This document shows, in pieces, positions 35,566 to 46,070 of a stretch of 64,000 bases of DNA. A program made the translations under genes and the position numbers. The stretch lies in NCBI GenBank assembly GCA_963693085.1, contig OY856409.1, forward strand, positions 1,165,457,249-1,165,521,248, written 5' to 3'. This stretch comes from Alisma plantago-aquatica (lineage: Eukaryota > Streptophyta > Magnoliopsida > Alismatales > Alismataceae). Each line of letters starts with the position of its first letter. Position 1 is the stretch's first letter. The notes beneath the pieces are model-generated. The model ran no database searches, had not been told where the DNA came from, and saw only the letters and a program-made list of their open reading frames with translations.

Positions 35566-36984
35566 TGAAAAACCACTAGAGGGGGGTGAATAGGGTTTTA
35601 TGATATTTTTAATATAATTTAACTCAAACAACCACAATTGAAATAATAAGAAGGAGACAAGGTGTTTAGAGTGGTTCCAACCTTAGCAAATACTAAGGCA
35701 GTCGATCCATTACTCGGTTGCTTACCCAACCGGGATTTTGAAAGTATTAAATTTTATTACCTCTCAAGGAATTTACATAAAATTACAATACTTTCTACAC
35801 CCTTTGGACAGCCTTCACCTTGAAGTAGTTGCACCAACTTTGAAGCAGCCTTCTTGAAGTAACTTCAAGCTCCCCCTTGAAGTAGCCTTCCTCTTGAAGT
35901 AGCCTCCCGTTGCAACAGCCTTCTAGAAGTAGTCCAAAGCCTCCTTCTTCACCAAGAAGATTAAAACCCTCTCCTATCTACAGCCTCTAACCCTAGGAGT
36001 AGCAAGGAGAGTACAAGCAATAAGAGTGAACAAGAAAGGAAATGGAAATTACAATTACCACTTTGATGCACAAGGCTTGATTTTCCTATATCAAGCGTAT
36101 AGATCTCCTAACCAAAGAATATTGAAGTGTAGGTTTGGTGGATAGGAGATGCTAGCCTATAGGACACGAATTAGGAGCAAGCAAATGAATGGCCAATGGT
36201 AGTGTTGCTCAATTGCTCAAAACAGATTGCCAATTGCAAGTGTAAACTCAAGTATTGCACAAGTGTATGTAAGTGAGTTTAGGTGTTCTAAGGCATGTCC
36301 TATTTATACGAATGACCTACAAGTTCTTAAGGATGTTCTAGACACTTTCTAGGGGGTTCCAAGTGCTTAACTAGCCGTTAGGTACACTTTAGTTGCTTTA
36401 GCAACGACTAGTTAATTAATTCTAAAAGTTGCAGACAGAACACATCTCGGTCGAAGAATTTTCGACCGAGTGTCCTTCTCGGTCAAGTACTTGTCAACGG
36501 AAAGACTGTCTGGAGCAAGTGTATACAACGTTCATCTCCAACTGTCAACTACCTTGTCTGCTGTGTCTAATGGCTACTTGGGTCTTTCTCGGTTGAGGAG
36601 TTTGTCGACCGAGAGTGTCTCGGTCAAGGATTTTTCCGACCGAGATTGACCTTGTTTCAATGTTTTTAAATGAAGTGCTAAGTGTATGTATGAGTGTGTA
36701 TATGTGACACTATTGAAGGGGATGACCTATCTAAGTGTAGTGATTGACTAGGGAAGATCTAACGCTTGATTTACATGATGTCTAAGTACTTGTACATTAT
36801 ATATTTGTATAAGTTTTACAATTGATTACATTCATGAAATTAAAGAAATTTAGCATATAGATCTTCCAAATATTTGTCATCCACCTTATTCCTGCAACAC
36901 TCAAGTAGAACGTTAGATCGATAAGAATGAAATGTTTGTCATTATCAAAACAAAGGGATTTAAATGATGTCCATTTAGCCAACC
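35566..36984 (-). repeat. 5' LTR of the Copia element
   Basis: This is 1419 bp and is the partner of 28430-29880. It carries the words at 36445-36470, 36477-36501, 36587-36614 and 36618-36645, and the TATA box near 36297-36308. It lacks one 30-bp unit present in the other LTR. No gene is present. Confidence 0.9.
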
Positions 36985-37108
36985 AAATGTTTACTAAAAC
37001 ACTATAAATTCCACTAAGTAAACATGAACGACATAAAGGACGAAAATGAAAGATAAACTTGGGAAAACGGTTTACATGGAGATTACATCTAAGATTCATT
37101 ATGTTACA
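36985..37108 (-). repeat. 5' LTR of element B, part right of the Copia insertion
   Basis: After the AAATG duplication this aligns with 20913-21033 of the 3' LTR and ends ATGTTACA at 37108. It is followed by the AACCT duplication. It holds the minus-sense first bases of the B LTR. Confidence 0.88.
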
Positions 37109-37113
37109 AACCT

Positions 37114-37806
37114 CTTCCTAGAGGATTTCTCCATGCATGCTTTCAAACACCCTAAACTTTAGGGTTTATTTTCCTAGGTGCGAAAAGATGGTTTCGGCCT
37201 CGACATCAATCAAGGCATGAGCGGTGGCCAAAAATGATGGGGTAGCGTAAGTCCTCCTTTATGTCCAGGATGACAAGGTCACATGGGACATAAGCATCTT
37301 TCCCAAACCTTATAGGTATGTCATCAATGATACCCATAGGTTTTGTCATGAATTAGTCAGCCAATTGGATGGTCATGGCAGTAGGGAGCATATCAACAAA
37401 TCCCAACCTCCTACAAAGACTATAGGGCTTGACTAGCACCCAAATCTGTAAGGCCTTTCCTGCAAGAATTATCACCTAAGTAACATCTAATCCCAAAGGA
37501 ACTGGGATCTTGCTTCTTCTCAGGAATTTTGTTGTGAATGATGTCTGAAGTGGTTCTAGCAAGCATTACTGTCTCATGTTCTTCAATTGTATACTTCCTA
37601 CTCAATAAGGTTTCCATGTACTTAGACCAGGCCGGCATATCAGCTAAATAATCAAGGAAAAGAATATCCACATGCAAATTTTTCATGGCATCCCTAAATT
37701 TCATAAAATGAGTATCAAGCCTAGTTTGCTTTAGGTGGGCTTGGTATGGCGGATGAGGTTTATAAATAGGGCTTTTTGGCTCGTCGATCTCCATGGGTGG
37801 GATCAC
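37114..37806 (-). pseudogene. Element F protease region and upstream linker
   Basis: The frame 37806-37420 reads a gag-protease linker (AHLKQTRLDTHFMKFRDAMKNL, then EKKQDPSSFGIRCYLGD) and ends in a TDLGAS motif, the Athila-type form of the aspartic protease active site. A stop follows, and 37420-37114 holds decayed protease. The region is broken off at 37114 by the insertion of element B and continues as the RT linker at 10286. Confidence 0.72.
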
Positions 37807-37891
37807 AGGAATGGGGATGGTAGCTTTAGGTGTAGGAGCAGGGATGGTAGCTTTAGGTACAGGAGTGTCAATAATAATAGTGTCATCATCC

Positions 37892-39237
37892 TCAAAATCT
37901 GAAGGTACAACAGGGGGGTTCTTTGGAGGAGGGGAGCAAAATGTGTCTTCCTAGAATGAGTAGAGACAACCTTAATTTGTTAAAGTGTCGGAAAGTGGCT
38001 TTTGTTGAGAAAAAAATTGGGTAATTGAGTGTCAGTTGCCTTTTGGTAAACTTTTTGGGAAAGAAGGATTTGATTTGTGGAAAGGATGCATTGTTCCAGA
38101 GCAACTAATCTATAATCAGTTGAGGGTGTAGGAGCATTATGTTGTGCTTGAGATTGGGGTGGCACTGATTAAGATTTTGAAATTGTTGCCCTGGGTAAGG
38201 CCCACAATTCTGGAAATTGCCCCTATAATTTCCTTGGTTCCCAAAGTTCCTTTGACTGTTATTATATGTGAAGCCTAGTGGTGGATGGTAGTTGGCTTGG
38301 GGTGCAAGAATCTTTGTGGGAGGGGTTGAGATCAGCTCCTACAAGATTTCCATATTGGAATCTGGGACAGTTTCTGGCTTGATTTGGATTGTAGTGAGCC
38401 TAGCCTAGGATATTATGGATGGATTTTATGTCCTCTAATTGACCAACTTCCAGCTGTATGGGGGTGTTGTAAAGGTATTGACATTGAAGGGTAGCATGAT
38501 CATACCCTTGGCAAATCCCACATAGAGCTTTTGCAGCTCTAACTTGTTGAGGTTGCCTCTTATAGGCATTAATGGTGGACTCAAAATCAACTTCAGGGCT
38601 TCAGTGTAGTTTTTGATGTCAGGGCCTCCTTCAGCCTTGGCTACCTTAAGGACCCCACTGATACCTCTTCTAGCTTGTATTTCAAAAGCACGCTTTACGA
38701 CTCCCCAACCTTCTTTTAGACTTTGAAACATAAAATTTCCTACTGATGAGGATTTAAGGAATTTCTTGGTGTCATCATCAACACCATGATATAATATCTC
38801 GATGAGTTGAGATTTAATGATGTCATGATGAGGGAAACATCAGAGAAGTTCCCTAAATCTCGCCTAAGCTTCTCCTAGGGTTTCTCCTGGGACCATTGAA
38901 AAGAGAATGATTTGTCCCCTCATTTCATAGGTGAGGGAGGGGGGGAATATTTATTCAAGAACTTGGTTTGTAGGGCCTCCCAGTTGGTGACCCGTTCTTC
39001 ACTCTCCATGTCATTATACCAATTGTTGGCTTGTCCTGAAAGAGAATATTTAAATAGTCTACGTCTAATGGCGTCTTCAGAAATGTCTAGGATCTTGTAC
39101 AGGGAACATAGGTCATTGAAACGTTGGAGGTGATCCTGGTAGCTCTCACCCTTGTTCCCAAAAAATGGGTTGGCTTGAAGCATGGTGATCCATTTGGTGC
39201 ATGTCTTGAATTGGGGGGATGTACTCTCGGGTGGCAC
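37892..39237 (-). pseudogene. Element F gag remnants
   Basis: The frame 39237-38920 matches the core of an Athila/Tat gag domain: QANPFFGNKGESYQDHLQRF, RRRLFKYSLSGQANNW and NKYSPP. Further pieces at 38731-38435 and 38165-37892 are its C-terminal continuation, in shifted frames with many stops. The clade is clear. The gene is decayed and inactive. Confidence 0.75.
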
Positions 39238-39711
39238 AACGTGATATTGTGCATATCCAGTTTCTAGAGTGGAAAAATCTTTTAATTGTTTTTGTCTCTC
39301 AGCCTCCCTCTGAGTGTCTTCAAGGGCCTCTTGCTCAGCTACATAGGCTACACATACAACATCTTGCTGAGCTGCTTATTCATCCATCATTCACTCTCTT
39401 TGAGCAGCAAGTGCCTGCTCAATTCTATAGGTTACTTCCTCCTCATCCATCCTAACTCTATTTTGTCTATTCCAATGATGGAAGGTTCTCTTTGGCTCGG
39501 GATCGAAAATTGGCAGCACAGAATCAGTGTTCTATGGGCGGCGCATGCATAGTTATAATGACAGATAATATTTGAGTGTAGATAAAATGTGTTGCTGGAA
39601 TGGAAACTCAGTATAAAGAGGAGATATCACTTTTAGAATGTTACTCGTAAGGCATAAAAAAATCAAAAAAGTTTTTCAAAAGATTTTTGGGTTGGAGAAA
39701 ATGATCCATTG
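39238..39711 (-). other. Element F gag N-terminus and leader, decayed
   Basis: This contains a decayed gag N-terminal part (to about 39552) and the leader between gag and the primer binding site. No intact frame, repeat array or structural motif was recognised. Confidence 0.5.
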
Positions 39712-39729
39712 TCCCTGGCAACAACACTA
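39712..39729 (-). other. Primer binding site of element F, decayed tRNA-Asp type
   Basis: The minus strand reads TAGTGTTGTTGCCAGGGA. It is the tRNA-Asp-type site (compare 6434-6451) with several transitions. It lies next to the LTR edge TGATATG at 39734. Confidence 0.65.
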
Positions 39730-39733
39730 AAAT

Positions 39734-41264
39734 TGATATGTGTTGAAAAGCACACAAATTCACTAAGATGATTATCCTATAGTTTAATCCTTTTTAATTT
39801 CCAATTAAGGCTAGTATAGAAGGGTCGATCCCATAGGAGAACATTATTAAGATTGTTCTCTTTTATCCCAATTGATTTTTGACCTTAATTATTTTAGTGT
39901 TTTTTAATAAAGGAATAGAAATTAAACTCAAGATCGGGTGATTGATGATTACACTAGAACTAGGATGCAAATTGCAATCATTAATAGATTACAATAAAAA
40001 GGAACTAACACAATAAAAGAAAGATGATGGTCAAAAAATAAAATATTAACTAAGGACAAGAAATAAAATGCAAGAATGAAAGGAAATAGTTGGAAATAAG
40101 AATTTAAAGGAAACAACTGAATCAAAAGAAAAAGCATCGAGGCTTATGGGTTTCACCACCTTAGCCAAAGTGTAAACAAGTTCAATAGATACACGACAAG
40201 TAAGATAGAAGTAGGTATGTGAATCATTTGTAAATATAATGCAATAGATGAACTCCACATGAACCCATTGATCCTGGCGTTCACACATCCTAATCCTTCA
40301 TCCTAAAGAGGATTTTTCCGCAGTCACATCCAAATCCTCATGTAATCGGTTTAGGCATTCTAAATTCTAGTTTCCACAGTCGCATCCGTCGGGATTAACT
40401 CACGACCAAAATGGTTAAATTACTTCATTTAAATTGATGATTATTAATCCAAAAACCATCTATCTAAAATATTTGTATAAATGGTGATCCAATCAACACA
40501 TGGCTATGGGGCTACTCCCCTCGCCTTGATAAGGGAACTACTCACTAATCATAGTAAGGAATGGAGAAGCAACGGCACAAAGTGAGGAGGCCATAGACTA
40601 GAGCACAGAATCCCAAATGAGCGTATGCTAGTGATAGTTAAATGAATGCAACCGTGAGTTCCTTGCCTCTCAAGAAGAATAGGAAAATGAAAAATTGAAA
40701 ATGAGATCTAGATCTAAGACAAAGAAAAAGCTTTATTACAAAATTGAAAGATTACAACTATTTATTGAAAGATAGAGTTTTAAAATGAAAATGCAAGTAC
40801 AAAATTGAGGACCCTTTTCTTAGTGGAGTCCCCCCTCCTTTTATGGGGAAAGGAGGGGTGGAAACCCTGAAATGGGGGAGAAACAAGTGGGTATGGCAGC
40901 TGCTGAAAAATACTACTCGCAAGCCATGAAATGCCTGTATGGATAAACTGAGACGGTCGTTTGGTGGCAGATATGGCGTAGCCTGAAGGTTGTGGATCAA
41001 ACCCTAATGAGAAGGTAGCGACACCCTTTGACTCAATTGCTTGTGCTCAAAGTAATGTTTGAAACGGTTGTTGCGACCTGTGAAATGCCAGTCTCATGCC
41101 CTCGTGCATGAAGCCTAAGGGTTAAAACCCTAGTTGAGTGGTTTCTTAGACGATTGATCTAGCAGGATCATGAGATGGCTGTCTGGAGCAGCTCGGGTGC
41201 TCATCTGGGGCCATGAGACAGTCGCCTCCTTCAAGTGAGATGCTCGTCAGGAGTGTTGAGATAG
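39734..41264 (-). repeat. 5' LTR of element F, part left of element C
   Basis: This begins TGATATG after the primer binding site and is cut by element C at the GATAG duplication (41260-41264). No gene is present. It holds recurrent words of the form GAGAYGGYYGT near 40948, 41061 and 41173, which recur after element C near 52243 and 52301. Confidence 0.7.
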
Positions 41265-42296
41265 TGTAACATACTGAAATCCTCTATGTACTCTTTTCTA
41301 TAAGTTTTGTCTTTCATCTTCGTTCCATATGTCTTTGGAATTGATTTAAAGGAATTATGATGGTGATTGGATAAATGTTTCCCATATATTCTTAATACAA
41401 GGTCGTATGCTCAAATGCTTCAGTTAGATTTAGATAATGGGTCTAAAATGCAAATTTCACATTAAGTAATAAAAAGAATAAAATGTTTTGTCCTGGAACT
41501 TTCTATCTTTTTCTAGGATAAGAGAAATAAGAGAAAATCCGAATTTTATACAAAGGAGAAGATAAATGCAATAATAAAAGGTAATATGGAATTTAATGGA
41601 TGGTAGAGGATAAAGAGAAAGATATTGCACCAAAAACATACTTGGAAACCCATTAGGATAATTGATAATTAAATTCGTTTTCCTGACCAAAAAGTAACTT
41701 AAGGGCTAAGTATTATTTAAAGTGGAACATAAATGTAAATAATAATATCATTATCAAAAGAAAATAGGAAATAGGTCAATAATTAATGTTCTCAAATCAG
41801 GAAAATAACTCCATTTTCGTATTCTAAACATAAAAATAAGCCCCTGTGCAAATTTGCAACTAATTTGGATAATGTGTGAATAATGAGTAAAATAGGAGAG
41901 AGAAAGTGTGTAGGATATTCTATTTATTTAATAAATAAATAAATAAACTCAACTTGTAAAGATAATTGTAAAATTGTGTTCCAAACCTTTAAGGAGACTT
42001 ATGGGTGAAGTTATACTAATTTTAGATAATGTTATCACCTCTTTTGAAGGAGGAAAGAGAAAATGATATATTAATTAATTCACCTAACAAACTTTCTCAA
42101 AAGGCAAAAATAACTTCATATTCGGATTCTACGCATCAAAATAAGTCGGGATATAAAATTTGGTAATTTTTGGACAATGTTTGAGCCTCCAAACGAAGAG
42201 AGAGAAAAACATTTAAGAATTAAATGAGTTTGGTCGATTTTTGCTAAGGGTTGATTTCCTAATCTAATGCGAGTGATCGGACGACCCAGAGTCCTT

Positions 42297-42314
42297 GGTG
42301 GACCCGGGTCCACC
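42297..42314. repeat. Perfect 18-bp palindrome in LTR of element C (left copy)
   Basis: GGTGGACCCGGGTCCACC is its own reverse complement. The right LTR keeps it unchanged at 50063-50080, while neighbouring bases differ. Confidence 0.9.
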
Positions 42315-42571
42315 GATCTAACGACCCACGATCATCTTCTTCCTCTAGCCGTATAAGGCAACAAGCTCTTTATTTCCGATTTTTGAAATCGATATATCTC
42401 GAGTTTTACTCGACAATTTTTGCTCAAATTAGTTTCGTTGGATTCCTTGTACGATTCCGCTCCGGATTATCCCAAAAACTTTGGGATTAGACGAGTTTTC
42501 GAGAAACGCCTAAACCAACCGCTGACCTTCTCTCCTTGCTCCTACCAAAATCATAGTTTAGGGTTCCTTGC

Positions 42572-42579
42572 CTATAAAT
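42572..42579 (+). promoter_or_regulatory. TATA box of element C LTR (left copy)
   Basis: CTATAAAT is followed after about 20 bases by GATCGCCATC and a GC-rich stretch. This resembles a plant core promoter within the LTR. Confidence 0.6.
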
Positions 42580-44180
42580 GTCTCAACCCCTGTGATCGCC
42601 ATCGCCTTAGCAACTCGTTCATGTTCTCAATTTGGTGTTTCGTGGACGTTCGGACCCCTAGCTAGCCGCCGACGTCGTCTGGCTTGCGGCGCCCCTCCTT
42701 CTCCGGTTGCTTCGTCTTCGTTCAATCAAGAGGTACCATCAACTTTGGCTTTCTTTTCCCTTTCTTTCGAGTACCTAAGCGTTTGATTTGGTCGAGAATC
42801 GTAATTTTTCCCAATTGAGCCGAGCTAGCTGCTCGCTGCTCGTGACGCGCGAGCAAGGGGAGGAAGACGATCCCCATTTTACCTTTTTGCCCCTATTCGC
42901 TTGCTTTGCTTGCATTTCGTGCGAGGGACATTCTTGTCCTTTTCTTCTGCTTTGACCGCTTGACCCCGATCGCACGACCGGTAGCGGGCGTCCACGAGGC
43001 GGGGGTCAGCTGCCAAGCGCTCCCGACCGCTCGACCTGGTTGGCCTTGCCTACGTGGCAGGCTGTGATTGGTCGAGACAAAATAATTAGTATAAATTAAT
43101 TTTGTGGTCAAAAATTAAAAGTAGATAGTGTTTTGAAATCAGGAAGACGATATATTTTCAATAAAATAATTTTGAGTCTTGATTTTGATGTTTACGAAAA
43201 CGTAATTTTTAGAATGAATTAATTAATTTAAAATCACTAAAGTTAACCCTAAAGGTCCATATTTTCAAAACATACAATATTATATGTTATTTTGATCAGG
43301 AAAACCTAACTAAGATGATGATGAGGTTTCTGGAGTCTAAATCGATGGTTTGCGCAAAAGTTAGTAATATTAGGGTTTTCAATCTTTAAAATGAATGCAT
43401 ATAATTCTAATTTATAAATATAATGATGTATTAAGGAAAGTGGGTTCTAAATTCGTGTGAAGTGTTGAAAAGAGAAATTCTAGAACACCTGAGGCCAAGG
43501 TATGTGTTTTGATTGTGCATCTACCATTCAGTTGGGAAAAACATTAAGCCATTACCCATAATTTCTTATGAGGTTTAACTTGATCTAAATTCTTGATTCT
43601 TGAAACCTAAATTGCTTATTGCCTCAAAGGTAGATGTAGTATTCTCTTGATTGGGTATTCATACCCCACTTCCATGTTACATATTCTTTTGCTTATCCTT
43701 TCCATAACTCTTTTGTTAGCATGTAATTAAATGATCTATTTAATGTTTAAGTAGTGGTACTTATGTACAACCACCCATAGAGGGCATGTATATAATTGCC
43801 CTAGGGGAATGTTTATAATTCTCCCCAATAGAAATTATAGGTGACTGGAAATGTCTTATTCTTCCCTCACCTAAGGTTCGAGGTCCGGTAGGTGCCTCAA
43901 CCCTACTTAGTTAGGTAGACATATTAATTTACATGCAAAAACTCTTATTTATTTTGTTAATGGCAAGTTTCATTATAAAAAGCCTCATACTCTTTGATAT
44001 CTCTTTTTACACCAATTATCTTGCCTAATTTACTTGCTACAACTTTCTTTGTCATTGTTAGAACATTCTTGTAACACGTACTTTTCTTTGTTTTCCTCTT
44101 GCTGGGTGACTTCCCAACCACCCAGGTGTTGGTGCTGAGCAAGAAGAAGGAAGGGCTTGAAGAAGAGTTCCCCTGTAGTT

Positions 44181-44477
44181 ATTAGGGCCTTTAGGCGACT
44201 ATTAGGGCATGCAGTTGAGGCAAGGGTGTCTAGAAAGGATCAGGGTATCGGGGGCTGGCAAGATTTTCCTCCGCACCACTAGCTTGGTATATGAGGACTC
44301 CCGTGCCCATATGATCTGGCCTGGCCTGTGCCAATACGAATTGACCATAATAGTATGCTTTTAAGCAATAGCATTCTAGTTATCCTTTTCTCATCTCTAT
44401 TTCTATTCCCTTCTCATCTATGGTTCTATACTCCTGAGAACTTAATATGTTAACCCTAATTTTTCAGGAGAGGTGAC
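44181..44477 (+). other. Leader of element C with damaged primer binding site
   Basis: ATTAGGGCC at 44181 onward aligns with the end of the primer binding site of B (ATCAGAGCC), so the site is truncated and mutated. The conserved leader motif lies at 44244-44316. An ATG at 44447, corresponding to the gag start of element B, is out of frame here because of an extra base. A TTTTTCAGGAG sequence near 44460 resembles a splice acceptor, but I have no partner for it. Confidence 0.6.
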
Positions 44478-46070
44478 TTGTTTGACAACACGAACCAGGA
44501 GTCGACCACTAATGACCCCGACACTCCTGTGACTCCTGCAGTTAACCAACCTGCTTCCGGTGCTCCTGCCTTCACACTGGAGCAAGAGCTGGCGATGTTG
44601 CGACAGTTGTTGTCCTCCACCATGATGGGACAACTCAACACCATTGTTGTTGTTGCTACCAAGCCAAGGGAGTTCACCCTCACTGATTTCATCAAGATGC
44701 AGCCACCCTACTTCAAGGGTGAGAGTGAGCCTAACATGGTGGACAAAGCCGATGAATGTGTGTTGGCACTGGATCGGACCTTCGAGGGTATGGCATGCCC
44801 TCCTCATCAGAAGGTGTGGTTCGCGACGTACGTGCTGGATGGACCGGCGCGCGTTTGGTGGAACGGTGTTGCCCGCACTCGGGACACCTCTTCCATGGAG
44901 TGGACCTAGTTTCTGAAGTTGTTCAGAGAGAAGTACATCTGTCCTACGTTCTTGAGGAAGAAGGAGGCTGAGGTTTACAGTCTCAAGCAAGGAAGCATGA
45001 GCGTGGCCGACTACATTCAGAAATTTCTGCTATTAGAGCGTTACGCCACTGACCTTGGAGCTGACAGAAGAGCGACCTTGTTCTTGGAGGGCCTGAACTA
45101 TCATGTTGGTCGAAGTCTCGTTCCACAACTTCCACTCACGTTTCAACAAATGGTGGACAAGGCTCTCGTCATTGAGTCTTATCCAGGGTTTCAAGCTTCC
45201 AATGGATTCAACAACAAAAGGAAGAATCTGAACCTGCATGAGAACTGTGGATGTGATCGTTGCAACAGATGCAATCGCTACCATCCTCCTGGCAGATGCC
45301 CCGCCAACAATGCACCTGCTCGTAATGGCAACTGTCCTCCACCAACCTGCCATGAGTGCGGCCAGGTTGGGCATATCCGACCCAACTGCCACCATTTCCA
45401 GCAAGGGCAGAATAATGCCCTGCAGCCGCAACAGCTGAGACAGAACCCGCCACCGCGGAACAACAACAACAATAACAACAACAACCAGAACCCGAGGCGT
45501 CCGCCAGCTGAGAGGCGGAATGGGAGAGTGTTTTCTCTCAATGATGAAGAAGAGGGTGAAGGCAATGAAGTGATTCAAGGTACACTGCACCTCTATATGC
45601 ATCCTTTAAAAGCCCTGTTTGATTCTGGTTCCTCCAATACCTTCATATCTAGTCAGTTTGCCTCTATGCTTGAAATCGAATCTGAGTTTATGGATCATGT
45701 GTTAGATGTAAAAACTCCTAGTGGTAAAATCTGCTCCTCGTACCTCCAAACTCCTACCTTGAACCTCTGTATATCCGGAATAATGTTTCCTACAGTTTTT
45801 GTCATGCTTGATATGACCGTCTTTGACATCATCCTGGGTATGGATTGGTTAAAGAAGTATAAAGAAGTTTTGTACTGTGAGGAATCCAAGGTTATCCTGT
45901 TTCATCCTGATGAAGGAAGAGTGTGTGTCAAGGGCAAGAAGCGAGGAGAGCGACAGTTCGTCATCTCTGCCATCAAAGCTGAAAAGCTAGTCTCGCAAGG
46001 GTGTAGAGCCTTTCTAGCCTCCATAGTTCTTGATGCTACACCTCCTTCTCTAGAACATGTTGATGTGGTG
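44478..46070 (+). pseudogene. gag: Element C gag and protease
   Basis: This is the capsid protein and aspartic protease of a chromovirus. Gag opens at the ATG 44478 (B starts slightly upstream at the equivalent of 44447). It has FTLEQELAMLRQLL and PPYFKGESEPNMV, a TAG at 44907-44909, the core with [16 protein letters not shown], and a zinc knuckle [14 protein letters not shown] at about 45348-45390. An asparagine-rich run from an ACAACA microsatellite follows near 45460. The protease triad DSG (45621-45629) is in [12 protein letters not shown], with [11 protein letters not shown] downstream. Apart from the TAG the frame is open. The protease looks complete. Confidence 0.88.

Larger units (their letters stand above)
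28430..36984 (-). mobile_element. Sirevirus-like Ty1/Copia element nested in LTR of B
   Basis: The LTRs 28430-29880 and 35566-36984 are flanked by the duplication AAATG (28425-28429 and 36985-36989). The order on the minus strand is gag, protease, integrase, RT, RNase H, which is the Copia order with integrase before RT. The primer binding site (35547-35563) is of initiator tRNA-Met type, and a polypurine tract lies at 29881-29896. The very long gag with a coiled-coil-like region and two zinc knuckles supports the Sirevirus (Maximus/SIRE) lineage. LTRs differ by roughly one base in twenty over the first 240 bases. No envelope-like gene was found. Confidence 0.92.
10287..37108 (-). mobile_element. 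Element B: Tekay/Del-type chromovirus with two nested insertions
   Basis: The 3' LTR spans 10287-21033 and is interrupted by element E. The 5' LTR spans 25625-37108 and is interrupted by the Copia element. With insertions and their duplications removed, the LTRs are about 2.90 and 2.92 kb. The primer binding site (25609-25621) matches initiator tRNA-Met. The target duplication AACCT is at 10282-10286 and 37109-37113. The internal region 21034-25624 carries gag, protease, RT, RNase H, integrase and a chromodomain-like tail on the minus strand, all heavily mutated. By eye the LTRs differ by several percent over the first 200 bases, so B is older than element C. Confidence 0.9.
7885..41264 (-). 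mobile_element. Element F: old Athila/Tat-type Gypsy element, split by A, B and C
   Basis: The surviving minus-strand parts are integrase, RNase H and RT remnants (7885-9800), a linker (9801-10286), protease and gag remnants (37114-39552), a decayed tRNA-Asp-type primer binding site (39712-39729) and the 5' LTR from 39734. The two halves of F are separated by element B, whose 5-bp duplication AACCT is at 10282-10286 and 37109-37113. The LTR is split again by element C (duplication GATAG at 41260-41264 and 52223-52227) and continues at 52228. The integrase is cut at 7885 by element A. Frames are full of stops and shifts, so F is the oldest layer. The far end of its 5' LTR is not defined. Confidence 0.8.
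41265..44180 (+). repeat. 5' LTR of element C, 3' end deleted
   Basis: This aligns with 49006-51942 of the right LTR and then breaks. The last 280 bp of the LTR (51943-52222 in the right copy) are missing and the sequence passes directly to ATTAGGGCC, apparently the end of a decayed primer binding site. It contains the TATA box, an 18-bp palindrome, a GC-rich block at about 42580-43060 and the 34-base block shared with element B (43887-43920). Confidence 0.88.

Noticed and set aside
44447..44470. Splice acceptor before gag of element C
   Set aside because: TTTTTCAGGAG looks like an acceptor, but no donor or transcript evidence is available, and the equivalent site in B is part of an open gag start.
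44442..44990. Antisense 182-codon frame as a real gene
   Set aside because: It lies wholly over gag on the other strand, and its openness is most simply a by-product of gag codons. Kept only as a low-interest observation.
45460..45490. ACAACA microsatellite as a separate repeat feature
   Set aside because: It is the coding run for asparagines in gag of element C; noted there.
45033..45602. 189-codon minus frame over gag of element C
   Set aside because: Shadow of the zinc-knuckle and asparagine-rich part of gag.
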